This document shows, piece after piece, positions 1 to 8,921 of a DNA stretch of 64,000 nucleotides. The first letter of the stretch is position 1. Each line of letters starts with the position of its first letter. The position numbers and the translations under genes were made by a program. This DNA comes from Pseudonocardia sp. CNS-139 (GTDB lineage: Bacteria; Actinomycetota; Actinomycetes; Mycobacteriales; Pseudonocardiaceae), in contig MKJX01000110.1 of assembly GCA_001942415.1 (NCBI GenBank), positions 1 through 64,000 of the forward strand, in the 5' to 3' direction. The notes beneath the pieces are model-generated. The model was given only the letters and a program-made list of their open reading frames with translations. It had not been told where the DNA came from and ran no database searches.

Positions 1-979
1 GCGGGCGGGGTGTTCGCCCTTGATCGAGGAGCCGGAGGTGCGGGTGACCGGGGCGATCCCGGCGTAGGCGGCCAGGTGCGCCGAGGAGGCGAAGCTGGAG
101 GCGTCGCCGATCTCGAGCAGGATGCGGGCGGCGGTCCTGACCCCGATGCCGGGCATGGAGGTCAGGACCCCGGCGAGAGGGTGCGCATCGAGTATCTCCT
201 CGACCTGGGTGGTGACCTGTTTGCGCTGTTGGAGCACGGTTTTCAAGCTGTCGGCCAACCTGGGGAGCACGGTGTCCGCGGCAGCGGTGCCCGGGACGGT
301 GACGGTCTGCTCGTCCAGTGCCGTGAAGATCGCGTCCACGAGCCGCTCGCTCATGCGGGGCGCGTGCGCGGCCGCGATCGCCGCGAGCTTGCGGCGGCCG
401 GCGGCGCGGATTCCGGCTGGTCCGCCGCAGCGGGACAGGATCTCCAGCACGGCCGGGTGGGCGATCTTGGGGCCAATCGCGCGTTCCAGGGCGGGATGGA
501 TGCCGGTGAGCAGGCCGCGGATGCGGTTGGCGAGTCGGGTGGCTCGCCGGCGAGGTCGTCGGCGAAGCCGACCAGCACGTCCAGCTCGGCCAGGGTCTCG
601 TCGTCGACGTCGACCGGGCGCAGCGTGTGCGGCAGCGAGCGGGCAGCGTCAGCGATGATGAATGCGTCTCGTGCGTCGGTCTTCGCCCGACCGGGGTAGA
701 GGTCGGCGATGCGGCGCATGGCCAGTCCAGGCAGGTAAGCGACCTGGTGGCCGCAGGCGCGGGCGGCCGCGACCGGCAGGGCGCCGATCGTGGCCGGCTG
801 ATCGACGACGACCAGCAGCGGTCCGTGCTGAGCGAGCTTGTCGAACAGGCTCGTAGCTTGGGTTCGCTGTTGGGCAGCGGCCCGTCATGCAGCCGCTTCC
901 CCGCGGGGTCCAGACCGACGGCGTGGTGCTCACCCTTGCCGACGTCCAGACCCAGGAACACCTCAAAACCGCTGCTCAT
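1..979 (-). mobile_element. IS110-family transposase, cut by window edge and frameshifted
   Basis: This encodes a DEDD-type IS110 transposase, which moves a circular insertion sequence without terminal inverted repeats. The ATG at 979 opens with LGLDVGKGEHHAVGLD, giving the first catalytic Asp. VVVDQPATIGALPVA follows, then the diagnostic KTDARDAFIIADAAR block with the paired Asp residues. The C-terminal transposase_20 part (MPGIGVRTAARILLEIGD, then AHLAAYAGIAP) runs to the left edge, so the end of the protein is missing. Two one-base losses, near 845 and 544, break the frame; restoring them gives a continuous IS110 protein. The element lies next to a Shedu defence gene in a lower-GC stretch, which fits an accessory region. 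Whether it is active cannot be decided here. Confidence 0.88.
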
Positions 980-1469
980 CCACCATGCCGTTCGTTCGTC
1001 GCGAGTGGTCATCGGTTGAGCATCGAGCGCCGGCACCCACGTTACGACGAGACCTACCCCACGGGCGGCCGTGTCCCTATCAGCGGTCCCTCGATGCCAC
1101 CAGGCTCGGTGACACCACCCCCCGGATCATGCGTGCGACTGGGGGCGTCAGTCATGCCGAACCTGGCGACCACGACTCCTTGATCAGGAGCTACGAAGAA
1201 GGTAACGGGGGGCCGTCGAAAGCTGGCTCTTGCCGCTGGGCACCAGATTGGACGCTCCTGGTTGCCCTTCCCGAATCATATTATGACACGAATCTAGCAA
1301 CTAAGGCCATGCGTCGGCGTATGGCAGAGTGCGACAATCGCCCAGGTATATACTTAACCTCAGCCACCGGGGACCGTTCGATGAAGTGAGACGGGCTAGT
1401 CCAGACGGGTTGTCGCTTCATCCGGATGGCCGAAAGCGCTGTACTGGAAGGACTCCGTGGAGATTGCCC
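980..1469. other. Intergenic stretch, no gene supported
   Basis: About 490 bases lie between the transposase start and the small gene at 1470. Several overlapping open frames exist here but none has family-like sequence or a convincing ribosome binding site. Around 1255-1300 the sequence becomes distinctly AT-richer than the rest of the window. That may hold the promoter of the Shedu pair, but no clear -35/-10 can be assigned. The right boundary of the IS110 element should fall in this stretch; no inverted repeat marks it, as expected for that family. Confidence 0.5.
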
Positions 1470-1625
1470 ATGACGCCCGACGACCTGCTTGACCTGACCA
1501 ATCAGGATACCGACCTCGACAAGGTCCGTATCACGCCGGCCGACTACGACTGTCATATCGTCGACGACACTGGCAGGCACTACAAGGGCTTCGTGCTGGC
1601 GCGCAGCCCTAAGGCAACGCCATGA
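1470..1625 (+). CDS. 51-aa protein coupled to the Shedu gene
   Basis: A short acidic protein of unknown function starts at ATG 1470, preceded by GGAG about seven bases upstream. It reads MTPDDLLDLTNQDTDLDKVR and continues with YDCHIVDDTGRHYKGFVLA, soluble with no membrane segment. Its TGA overlaps the ATG of the nuclease gene (ATGA at 1622-1625), so the two are translationally coupled. A longer frame extends upstream to 1329, but its composition there is poor and has no ribosome binding site. Coupling to a defence nuclease suggests an accessory, regulatory or immunity role. That is inference only: I recognise no family. Confidence 0.6.
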   Translation: MTPDDLLDLTNQDTDLDKVRITPADYDCHIVDDTGRHYKGFVLARSPKATP

Positions 1626-2698
1626 CGGTCTGCGAACTGAGCTTCCACCGGTCAGGCACCGACGGCAAATACGCGCCACGGCCGACGTTCCGCCGGACCA
1701 ACAAGGACCTGGCGGATAAGCCGGTGCCGAGCGGTCAGGAGTTCCAGCGCATCTCGTTCGAAGATGGCCAGGACGGCTACCGCGAGTTCTGGCGGATGAT
1801 CGGTTTTCTGTACAAGTTCAAGGAACTGGTGGACGTCGGAGACTTCAGCGATAGCTATCGGGTGGTCTCGGATGAGAGTGTCATAATCCATCTGAAGGAG
1901 CAAGCGCCGGAGGATCGGACCGGCATCCTGGCGCGGTACGTCGAACAAGCGGAGATTGACGCTTCGGAACTGTCGGAGCTGCTGGTGCTCCGTACCCGGA
2001 AGGCGGCGGTCGAGGAGTTTCGCAAGCTGCTGGTGGACGAGGGCGGCTATCGTGCGGCGTACCGAGTGGCCCACACGGGTGGAATCAAGGGCCAGGGCGA
2101 CGAGGCAGTGTGGCATCACTTCCTGAGCAGTAACCGGTGGATTTTCGGGCTCAGCTTGGACCTCCGATTCATTGAGGATTTCGTCGACGAGGCGTCGGTG
2201 GGCATCGGCGACACCATGAACCGGGGGAATCCGAAGGCGGACATGCTGGCCTGGCGCGACTACACGGTCCTGGTCGAGCTGAAGACCCCTGATGCCGACA
2301 TCTTCACTGCTGTCAAGACGAAGGATGCGCGGGCGAATACCTGGTCGTTCTCGCCGGCCTTCATGGGGGGCTTCAGCCAGTGCCTCGCCCAGCGGTCGGC
2401 GTGGGAGGAAAGCCACAAGGGCAAGGACATCGTGTTTGAAGATGCCCTTGGTGAGGAACAGGAGCTTGACACGGGTGTCATCCGCACGGTTGACCCCGAG
2501 GTTGTTTTCATCTACGGGAACAAGGACCGTGAGATTCCCAAGGGTTCCAAGAGCCGGGACGTCAGGACCAAGCGGGACACGCTGGAACGGCTCATCCGGA
2601 ACAATCGGAACGTGAACATGATTTCGTACGACGAGCTGTATCGGCGCGCCTACCACATCGTCTACGGTGAGCTGCCGCCTGAAGGCAGTACAACTTAG
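1622..2698 (+). CDS. sduA: Shedu-type anti-phage nuclease (DUF4263)
   Basis: A 358-aa protein of the Shedu family, a single-gene phage defence system with a PD-(D/E)xK nuclease domain. The N-terminal half (to about residue 150) is variable, as is usual in the family. The DUF4263 half shows the expected signature: E161 and VWHHFLSSNRWIFG (163-176), then D207, then VELK (218-221) as the nuclease D-(E/Q)-x-K core, then GGFSQCLAQ near 250. The C-terminus continues through FIYGNKD, typical of the domain. Codon use and base composition are less GC-rich than the flanking core genes, which fits transfer. It is intact and coupled to the small gene before it. Family assignment is firm; the N-terminal target-sensing specificity cannot be read from sequence. 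Confidence 0.85.
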   Translation: MTVCELSFHRSGTDGKYAPRPTFRRTNKDLADKPVPSGQEFQRISFEDGQDGYREFWRMIGFLYKFKELVDVGDFSDSYRVVSDESVIIHLKEQAPEDRTGILARYVEQAEIDASELSELLVLRTRKAAVEEFRKLLVDEGGYRAAYRVAHTGGIKGQGDEAVWHHFLSSNRWIFGLSLDLRFIEDFVDEASVGIGDTMNRGNPKADMLAWRDYTVLVELKTPDADIFTAVKTKDARANTWSFSPAFMGGFSQCLAQRSAWEESHKGKDIVFEDALGEEQELDTGVIRTVDPEVVFIYGNKDREIPKGSKSRDVRTKRDTLERLIRNNRNVNMISYDELYRRAYHIVYGELPPEGSTT

Positions 2699-2777
2699 TC
2701 CTTTGGGGTTGTGCTGAGTGACAAAGCATTGCTGATGTCGATCCGGGCGTGTCAGACCGATCTTCACCGCGCCGATC

Positions 2778-3386
2778 TCAGTCGAAGCTTCGCAAATATC
2801 CCCGCGCCCGGACAATGAGCGCATAGCACGTCAGCGCAGCAGGCGCGAAAAGTAGGCCAGCAATGAGGACGTGATCCGGTGAAATCGATGCTCCGCCAAA
2901 CAACTCGTGCGCCTGCCGCAAGCCATTGAGCCAGCGGCCGAGTTCCAAGACAGACCACGCGGCGAGCAAAGCTAGACAGACGATCTGGAGATCGCGCTGA
3001 CGCACGACAAGGAGGGTAAGTCCGAGCGCCAGTGCGCTTAACGTGGTGAATAGCAGCAAATTGCGCATTGCAACCCAGTCAAGCGGACTGTCCTGAACGA
3101 GCAGCGGATCGGCCGGGAGCAACGCAAGTCCCTGACCGGTTCCGTGATCCAACGCAGTATTATCGCGAGCTTCCGGTGCAAGGCAAAGCGGGTCAAGATT
3201 GCAGTATGGATCAATCACTCGCGCTTGTTGCGGGGAGCAGCTGTTAGTCTCAGCTATGCAGCGACCGACGACTGCCGGCCGGGCCAAAATGGCGAGGTTG
3301 ATCCAAAGCAGGCTCGTGAAGGAAAGCGTGACGGCGAACAGCGCTAGTTTCGCCGTCTTGCTCATGATGGGATTACCGTATGTCAT
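2778..3386 (-). CDS. Small multi-pass membrane protein, unknown function
   Basis: A protein of about 200 residues (start at 3386, or at the internal ATG 3365, reading MSKTAK). It has one N-terminal hydrophobic helix (about 12-34), then an extracytoplasmic-looking loop of about 70 residues with four or five Cys, then three hydrophobic segments near 108-127, 131-150 and 170-192. Four transmembrane helices are likely. It has no recognised motif. The Cys-rich loop after the first helix suggests an exported disulfide-bonded domain. It lies tail-to-tail with the Shedu gene and just downstream of a secreted-protein gene on the same strand, in the lower-GC segment. Function unknown. Confidence 0.6.
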   Translation of the reverse strand: MTYGNPIMSKTAKLALFAVTLSFTSLLWINLAILARPAVVGRCIAETNSCSPQQARVIDPYCNLDPLCLAPEARDNTALDHGTGQGLALLPADPLLVQDSPLDWVAMRNLLLFTTLSALALGLTLLVVRQRDLQIVCLALLAAWSVLELGRWLNGLRQAHELFGGASISPDHVLIAGLLFAPAALTCYALIVRARGYLRSFD

Positions 3387-3430
3387 TACAACTAGTATAC
3401 GTCAATTCGCCTCCGGCTAAGAAAGCGAAT

Positions 3431-4186
3431 CTAGGGGTGCCATTGCTGCATCGGAGTTCCGTCGGGTGCTGGCGGGCAGCTGGCCGGTGGTGTTGAGCCG
3501 GCCCAGCGAAAGTTGTCCAGCACCGCGTAGTGCTCCATTCCGTCATAGTCGCAGACCATGGCGCGATCGGCGAATGGCTGATTCCAGATGTTCGGAAAGT
3601 AATATGCCCAGAGTCCCGCAAAGGTTGATCGGCCCAGCCCGAACAGCTCCTTCTCCTCGGTGTCACTACCCGTGAAGATGATCAATCGGTTAGCGGAGTG
3701 GGATGAGAGCCAGTCTGCGAGCAGCCGCTTCACGTCGTATCGGGCATCGCACCCTTCTTCAAAGTTGCGTTTACTACCCGGATCGAATAGGACGATCGTT
3801 CGTAATTGCCGAATTCGCCATTCGGCGGCGCCCGACAAGTAGTAGATGGGCCCGAGTCGCCCTCGACTCCAACCCGAGAGGGTTGTCGTGGTTTCAGGCG
3901 TTGCGGCGACCGCATTGTTCCAGGTGCATTCCGGAGAGCCTTGCCATGTCTCTAATGCCAAGTCGAGGTCGGCGACAAGGTACGAGTTGTACGGATGCGG
4001 ATCGCCCGGTATGGGTGAGAAAAATGTAGAATCGAAGTCTAACGGCTGGGTTGTCGGTTCAATTCGCGAAGTCGCGCGATCGGCATGCGTTGTTACGGCT
4101 GAAGCCATTGAGGAACTGGCAAACAAGGCAGTTGCTGCGAGCGCGACGGCGACCACGAGCGCGATCGGCCGAGACTTCCGGGCCAC
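3431..4186 (-). CDS. Secreted protein, unknown function
   Basis: A 251-aa protein with a clear Sec signal peptide: MARKSR, a hydrophobic core (IALVVAVALAATALFA), and an AXA-type cleavage site near residue 30 (SMASA). The mature part carries scattered Cys residues (ECTW, EEGCDA, MVCDYD, PASCPP) and two strand-like stretches (RTIVLFDPG and RLIIFTGSD) that resemble a Rossmann-like or hydrolase core. No catalytic motif can be named. It is G+C-poor relative to the window and sits between the membrane protein and a recombinase-like gene, so it is probably accessory. No homologue is recognised. Confidence 0.6.
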   Translation of the reverse strand: MARKSRPIALVVAVALAATALFASSSMASAVTTHADRATSRIEPTTQPLDFDSTFFSPIPGDPHPYNSYLVADLDLALETWQGSPECTWNNAVAATPETTTTLSGWSRGRLGPIYYLSGAAEWRIRQLRTIVLFDPGSKRNFEEGCDARYDVKRLLADWLSSHSANRLIIFTGSDTEEKELFGLGRSTFAGLWAYYFPNIWNQPFADRAMVCDYDGMEHYAVLDNFRWAGSTPPASCPPAPDGTPMQQWHP

Positions 4187-4486
4187 ATGTCCTCCCAGTG
4201 GGGAGGCTGTCCGGTCGACTTGCCGGACAGCCCCGATGAGCGGACTCCTTACGCTACCTCCGGCAGGTCAGCGACACGCTGAGTCGGCTCGAAGTTGCGC
4301 TACTCAGAGCAACCAGGCGAGGCGTTTGGCGATGTGCAGCCCGCCGCCGCTTGGGCTGGTAATGGGGCAGGTCGTCTCACTGACGAGAACAGACGTCAAT
4401 GGTGGGCCACCCGTCGGCCGTGGCCAGGAGTCAGCGGGTCGCTGGTAAGACGTTCGCAAGGCCCCGAAGGTCGACCTGCCATCGGC
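4187..4486. other. Intergenic stretch, nothing recognised
   Basis: About 300 bases between the secreted-protein start and the end of the HTH gene. Open frames in it are composition shadows. No repeat, RNA gene or hairpin stands out. It should contain the promoter of the secreted-protein gene. Confidence 0.45.
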
Positions 4487-4807
4487 CTACCCAGCCTGCC
4501 TCCTGTCTGTCCCAACCCGCCACCTGAACACGCCCCGCTTGTGAAGCAGCCGCTGGACGGTGATCTGGCTGCAGTCGTACTGCTCGGCAAGCTGCCGCAG
4601 GGTGACTCCCGAGCGGAAGGCTTCAATGATCCTTTGGACGCCTTCTTCGCCGACTCGCTGCGCCAGTGACGGGATCTGCTTGGACTGGTAGCGGGGCTCG
4701 GTCGGGACGTCGACGGCGCGGAGCGGACGGGCCAACCACTCGTCTGCCATGTCCAGTAGCCGTCTGACCTGCGGAGATGGATGTGACAGGGCCTCGGTTG
4801 GCCCCAC
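4487..4807 (-). CDS. HTH protein resembling the C-terminus of serine recombinases
   Basis: A protein of up to 106 aa (GTG 4807, or ATG 4753) whose core is VRRLLDMADEWLARPLRAV, followed by a resolvase-type helix-turn-helix with GVTLRQLAEQYDCSQITVQ and then RLLHKRG. In actinobacterial large serine recombinases the same order (LLDLADE... then an HTH with LA..Y..S..TV..LL...G) closes the protein. No catalytic N-terminal domain is present next to it. It may be a stand-alone DNA-binding protein or the surviving tail of a recombinase. It sits at the border between the low-GC accessory genes and the GC-rich tandem repeat, where an old integration boundary would be plausible. Confidence 0.5.
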   Translation of the reverse strand: MGPTEALSHPSPQVRRLLDMADEWLARPLRAVDVPTEPRYQSKQIPSLAQRVGEEGVQRIIEAFRSGVTLRQLAEQYDCSQITVQRLLHKRGVFRWRVGTDRRQAG

Positions 4808-5215
4808 CGGATCGGCGAACCATGTTCGCGGTGTGCGCTCACCTGTTCTCGGTGTCGCGTGTCTTCTGGGGGTCCAACCCCCAAGGCCCCGGCCGGGGGC
4901 CGGCCCCCGGACCCCGATCGGTTGTTGTTGTGTCTGGTGGTGGCCTGCGGTTCTGATCGTGCCGCGTTGGGGTTCGGCGGATCGGCGGAGCGTGTTCGTG
5001 GTGTGCGCTCATCTGTTTCCGGTGTCGGGTGTCTTCTGGGGGTGCGACTCCCAGACCCCGGCCGGGGGCCGGCCCCCGGACCCCGATCGGTCGTGGTCGG
5101 GTTGGGTGGTGGCCTGCGGTTCTGATCGTGCCGCGTTGGGTTCGGCGGATCGGCGGAGCGCAGTGTGCGCTCACGTCTTCTCGGTGTCGCGTGTCTTCTG
5201 AGGGGTCCAGCCCCA
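4808..5215. repeat. GC-rich tandem repeat, two full units plus a partial third
   Basis: The phrase GTGTGCGCTCA recurs at 4831, 5001 and 5163 with its surroundings, giving a tandem repeat with a period of about 170 and then 162 bases. Each full unit carries GTGTCTTCTGGGGGT, then a perfect 18-base palindrome CCGGGGGCCGGCCCCCGG, then GGACCCCGATCGGT, then GGTGGCCTGCGGTTCTGATC. The last unit stops after the GTGTCTTCTGAGGGG phrase. It encodes nothing convincing. The palindrome could fold as a strong hairpin on either strand. It lies between the recombinase-like HTH gene and lnt. Confidence 0.8.
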
Positions 5216-5315
5216 GGTCGGTGGGGCGTTCCCGAGCTGAGGGACGGGGGTTCGCCTCATCGTCGGCGCCGTCGGGCGCCCCTAGCGTGGCCTGGCCACC
5301 GACCGAGGACGGGCC

Positions 5316-6871
5316 ATGCTGACCGTGCGCACCGCGTTCGCTGCTCCGGGTCTGCTCTGGCTGGCGGTCGGGACGGCGTTGTTGCTGCCGGCCGTTCACG
5401 GACGGTGGGACGTGCCGGTCGCGGCCTGGCTGTGCGGGATCTTCCTGCTGCGCTTCACCCGGACCACCGGCCCGCTGGCGGGGCTGGTCGGGGTCGGGCT
5501 GGCGACGGCGGCCGGCACGGTGTTCTGGCTGTGGGAGTCCGGGCGGTTGGTGCCGTTCGGGCCGGCGGTGCCGCTGTCGGTCGTGCTGGGCAGCGCGCTG
5601 GCACTGCCCTTCCTGGTCGACCGGCTGGTCGTGCCGCGACTGGCGCACCTGCCGGTCCTGGCGTCGTTGGTGTTCCCCGCTGCGCGGGTGGCCGTGGAGT
5701 ACCTGATCGCCACCTTGAGCCCGGTCGGGGCGATCCTCGGCTCGCTGGCCGCCACCCAGACCGCTGATCTGCCGCTGCTGCAGCTCGCCGCGTTGACCGG
5801 GAGTTGGGGGATCAGCTTCCTGGTCGCGTGGCTGGCCGCGGTGGTCAACCTGTGCTGGGCCTCCGGCTGGGGCGGCGCGCGCGTGCGCGCGGCGGTGGTG
5901 ACGTTCGGGCTGGTCGTGGTACTGGTTCTGGGCGGCGGTGGGCTGCGGCTGGCGTCGGCCCCGGAGGCGCAGGCGACCGTGCGGGTGGCTGCGGTCGCTC
6001 CCCAGCGGTCGCTGCTGGACGCCCGTGACGACCTCGCGGGCAGCTTCCCGTCTGCGGGGGCCAGAGCGCAGGCCGATCCGGCCGGGTTGCGCGCCGTCTT
6101 CGCCGCGGCCAACGCCGACCTGCTGGCCGAGAGCGAGCGGCAGGCCCGGGCCGGGGCGGAGCTGGTCGTCTGGCCGGAGGTGGGGGCCGCGGCACTGGAG
6201 GCGGACCTGCCGGAGCTGCTCGGACGGGTGTCGGAACTCGCCGACCGCAGCGACACCCATCTGCTGGCCGGGCTGGCCGTCGTCACCGAACGTCCGCCAT
6301 ACGCGCGCAACCAGGCGCTGCTGTTCGGTCCCGACGGCGAGCTGCACTGGACCTACGACAAGGCCCGTCCGGTACCGGGCATGGAGCAGCTGCAACCGGG
6401 TGCCGGCGTGGTGCCGAGGGCGGACACGCCGTTCGGCACGCTGGCCGCGGTCATCTGCTTCGACGCCGACTTCCCGGCGCTGATGCGGGTCCCGGCCGAC
6501 ATCATGCTGGTGCCCTCGAACGACTGGCCGGAGTTCGCCGGGCCGCACGCCGAGAAGTCCGTGCTGCGCGCCGTGGAGAACGGCTACGCGCTGGTGCGCC
6601 CGGCCACCCATGGAACACCGCTCGTGGTCGACGGTTACGGCCGGGTGCTGGCCGCCACCAGCTGGCTCGGCGCTGACCGGCAGGTCGTGGTGGCCGACGT
6701 TCCGGTCGCCGGCGCCGGACGGTGTACGGCGCCGTCGGCGATCTGTTCGCCGGGCTCTGTCTGGTCGTGCTGGCCGGTTGCGCGGGCCTCGCGGTGCACG
6801 CCGCCCGGACGCGGGGCGCCCGCCGGCGTCACGGCGGTGACGGTCGCGGCGGATCCTGCGCGGGTCGGTGA
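5316..6871 (+). CDS. lnt: Apolipoprotein N-acyltransferase-like membrane CN-hydrolase
   Basis: About 518 aa. Residues 1-215 contain some six or seven transmembrane helices; residues from about 222 form a carbon-nitrogen hydrolase domain with the catalytic triad Glu288 (VVWPEVG), Lys349 (TYDKARPVPGME) and Cys381 (AVICFDADFP). This is the architecture of Lnt, which adds the third acyl chain to lipoproteins at the outer face of the membrane. One base is missing near 6715. Restoring it gives a final transmembrane helix (DLFAGLCLVVLAGCAGLAV) and a stop at 6869-6871, so the 3' end overlaps convergent pabB by 43 bases. The ATG at 5316 is preceded by a GAGGAC ribosome site. Which lipoprotein it modifies cannot be told. 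Confidence 0.82.
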
Positions 6872-8045
6872 CGATCGCGCGGCGCGAGGACCGCCGTCTT
6901 GGCCAGCAGCTCCCGCCATTCGGCACCGGCGTCCGACGACCAGGTGATGCCGCCTCCGGTGCCGTACTCGGCGTAGCGGCTCGGGCGGTCGTACGTCACG
7001 GTGCGGATGGCGACGGAGAACCGCGCTCGCGGGTGCGGTCCGCCCGGTGCGAGATGGCCGACCGCCCCGCAGTACACGCCGCGCGGGCGGCCCTCGATCC
7101 CGGCGATGCCGAGCATCGCGGCGCGCTTCGGCGCTCCGGTGATCGATCCCGACGGGAAGATCGCCGTCATCAGGCCGACGAGGTCGGTGCCGGGGCGGAG
7201 GCGGGCGGTGACGGTGGAGGTGAGCTGGTGCACCGTCGGGTAGGTCTCGACCTCGAACAGCGCCGGCACGGCCACGGTCCCCGGGACGGCGACCCGGCCG
7301 AGGTCGTTGCGCAGCAGGTCGACGATCATCGTGTTCTCCGCGCGCTCCTTCGGGGAGGTCAGCAGGGCGCGGACGCGCTCGCGGTCGTCGGCGGGGCAGC
7401 GGCCGCGGGCCGCGGTGCCCTTCATCGGGCGGGTGGTCACGTGGTCACCGGTCCGTGCGAAGAACAGCTCCGGCGAGGCGGACAGGACGACGTGGCGGCC
7501 CGTGTCGATCATCGCGTTGTACCGGCCTGCTGTGCTGCTGCCAGCGACGCGTACAGCCGCTCGGGTTCCGCGGCCCGTGCGGCGAGGTGTGCGGTGAGCC
7601 GGGCGGTGAGGTTGAGCTGGTAGTACTCGCCTGCGGCGATCCGGGCGCGCACGCACGCGACCGCGCGCTCGTGCCACGCCCGGTTGCGGTCCAGCTGCCA
7701 GCCGACGGTGGGCCCGGCGTCTCCGGCGCCGGGTGGGACCTCGGTGCGGCGCTCGAACGCGGCGAACCAGACGAGCGGCAACGCCGCGAGCGGGTGGCCG
7801 TCCGGCCAGGTGGCGGCCGGTAGCGCGGAGTCGAACCCGGGCGCCGCCTCGTAGGTGACGAAGCCGGCGACCCAGGCCCCGGCGCGTGCCGCGGCCTCGG
7901 CGTCGCGGACCGCGCCCATGACCTGGTCCGCCCGTTCGGCGACGAAGGTGGCGCGGGGCCGCTCCAGTGCGAACGAGCGGCCGCCGGGTGCCAGGTCGTC
8001 GAAACGCGCGGTGATCGCGGGTGGCCCGGGCACGCCGCACCTCAT
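6829..8045 (-). CDS. pabB: Aminodeoxychorismate synthase component I
   Basis: A chorismate-binding enzyme that makes 4-amino-4-deoxychorismate for the pABA branch of folate. The start is ATG 8045, overlapping the folP stop (ATGA). Family landmarks are the N-terminal FVTYEAAPGFD block, GEYYQLNLT, SASPELFFA, RPMKGTAARGR, ENTMIVDLLRNDLG and GSITGAPKRAAM; these favour PabB over TrpE. One base is lost near 7520, between the AAAQQAG and RYNAMIDTG parts. Restored length is about 405 aa. It is the last gene of the seven-gene minus-strand operon and converges on lnt. No glutamine amidotransferase (pabA) or lyase (pabC) is next to it. Confidence 0.85.
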
Positions 8046-8921
8046 CCGGGCGACGCCGCACCGCTCCACGCCGCGGCCACCCGCACCGCCTGCAGGCTGG
8101 AGCGGACGTCGTGCACCCGCACGCAGTAGACCCCGGCCACCGCGGCGAGCGCCGAGACGGCGGCCGACGCGGCGTCGCGGTCGCGCGGCGCCGGGACCGC
8201 GCCGCCGCCCGCGACCGCGGTGCCGAGGAACGACTTGCGCGAGGCGCCGACGACGAGCGGGCGGCCGAGCGCCTGCAGCGCGTCGAGGCGGGCGAGCAGC
8301 TGCCAGTTGTGCTCGGGGCGTTTCGCGAACCCGAGCCCGGGGTCCAGCAGCACCCGGCCGGGCTCGACACCGGCGGCCACGAGCCGGTCGAGCCGCGCGC
8401 GCAGCTCGGCGACGACGTCGGTGACCACGTCGCGGTAGGCGGTGTGGCGGTGCATCCGGTCGCTCGGGGCGCGCCAGTGCATCGCGACGTACGGCGTCCG
8501 CGCCTCGGCGACCAGCGCCACCATGCGGGGATCGGCGAGCCCGCCGCTGACGCGTTGACGGCCGCGGCGCCGGCCTCCAGCGCGGCCTCGGCCACCGACG
8601 CCCGTACGGTGTCGACGCTGACGGTGAGCCCGGCGGCGGCCAGGGCCCGGACCACCGGCACGACCCGCCGCCGTTCGAGGTCGGCGGGGACCCGGCGGGC
8701 CCCGGGCCGGGTGGACTCGCCGCCGACCCCGATCACGTCGGCGCCCTGTTCGGCGAGCGCGAGCCCGTGCGCCGTGGCGCGGTCGGGATCGAGGTGCTCG
8801 CCGCCGTCGGAGAACGAGTCGGCCGTGGTGTTGACGATGCCCATCACCAGCGTGCGGGGGCGGGCCGCAGACCGGGGACGGCCGCGGCCGGCGCGGGACC
8901 GGCGAGCTGCGGGGAGACCAT
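8042..8921 (-). CDS. folP: Dihydropteroate synthase
   Basis: Condenses pABA with the pterin pyrophosphate to give dihydropteroate. The ATG at 8921 overlaps the folC stop (TGATG). Motifs are MGIVNTTADSFSDGG, GVGGESTRPGA, VSVDTVR, the D-V-S-G-G block, LLDPGLGFAK and VGASRKSFLG, all diagnostic for the TIM-barrel pterin-binding enzyme. Two bases are missing, near 8860 (between PAP and RTLVMG) and 8553 (within the VNDVSGG codons). Restoring both gives about 293 aa, the usual length. It sits between folC and pabB in one coupled operon, so three consecutive steps around dihydrofolate are co-expressed. Confidence 0.88.

Noticed and set aside
838-1389. Protein-coding frames between the transposase and the Shedu pair
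   Set aside because: No family-like sequence, no ribosome site and overlap with the transposase gene; treated as intergenic.
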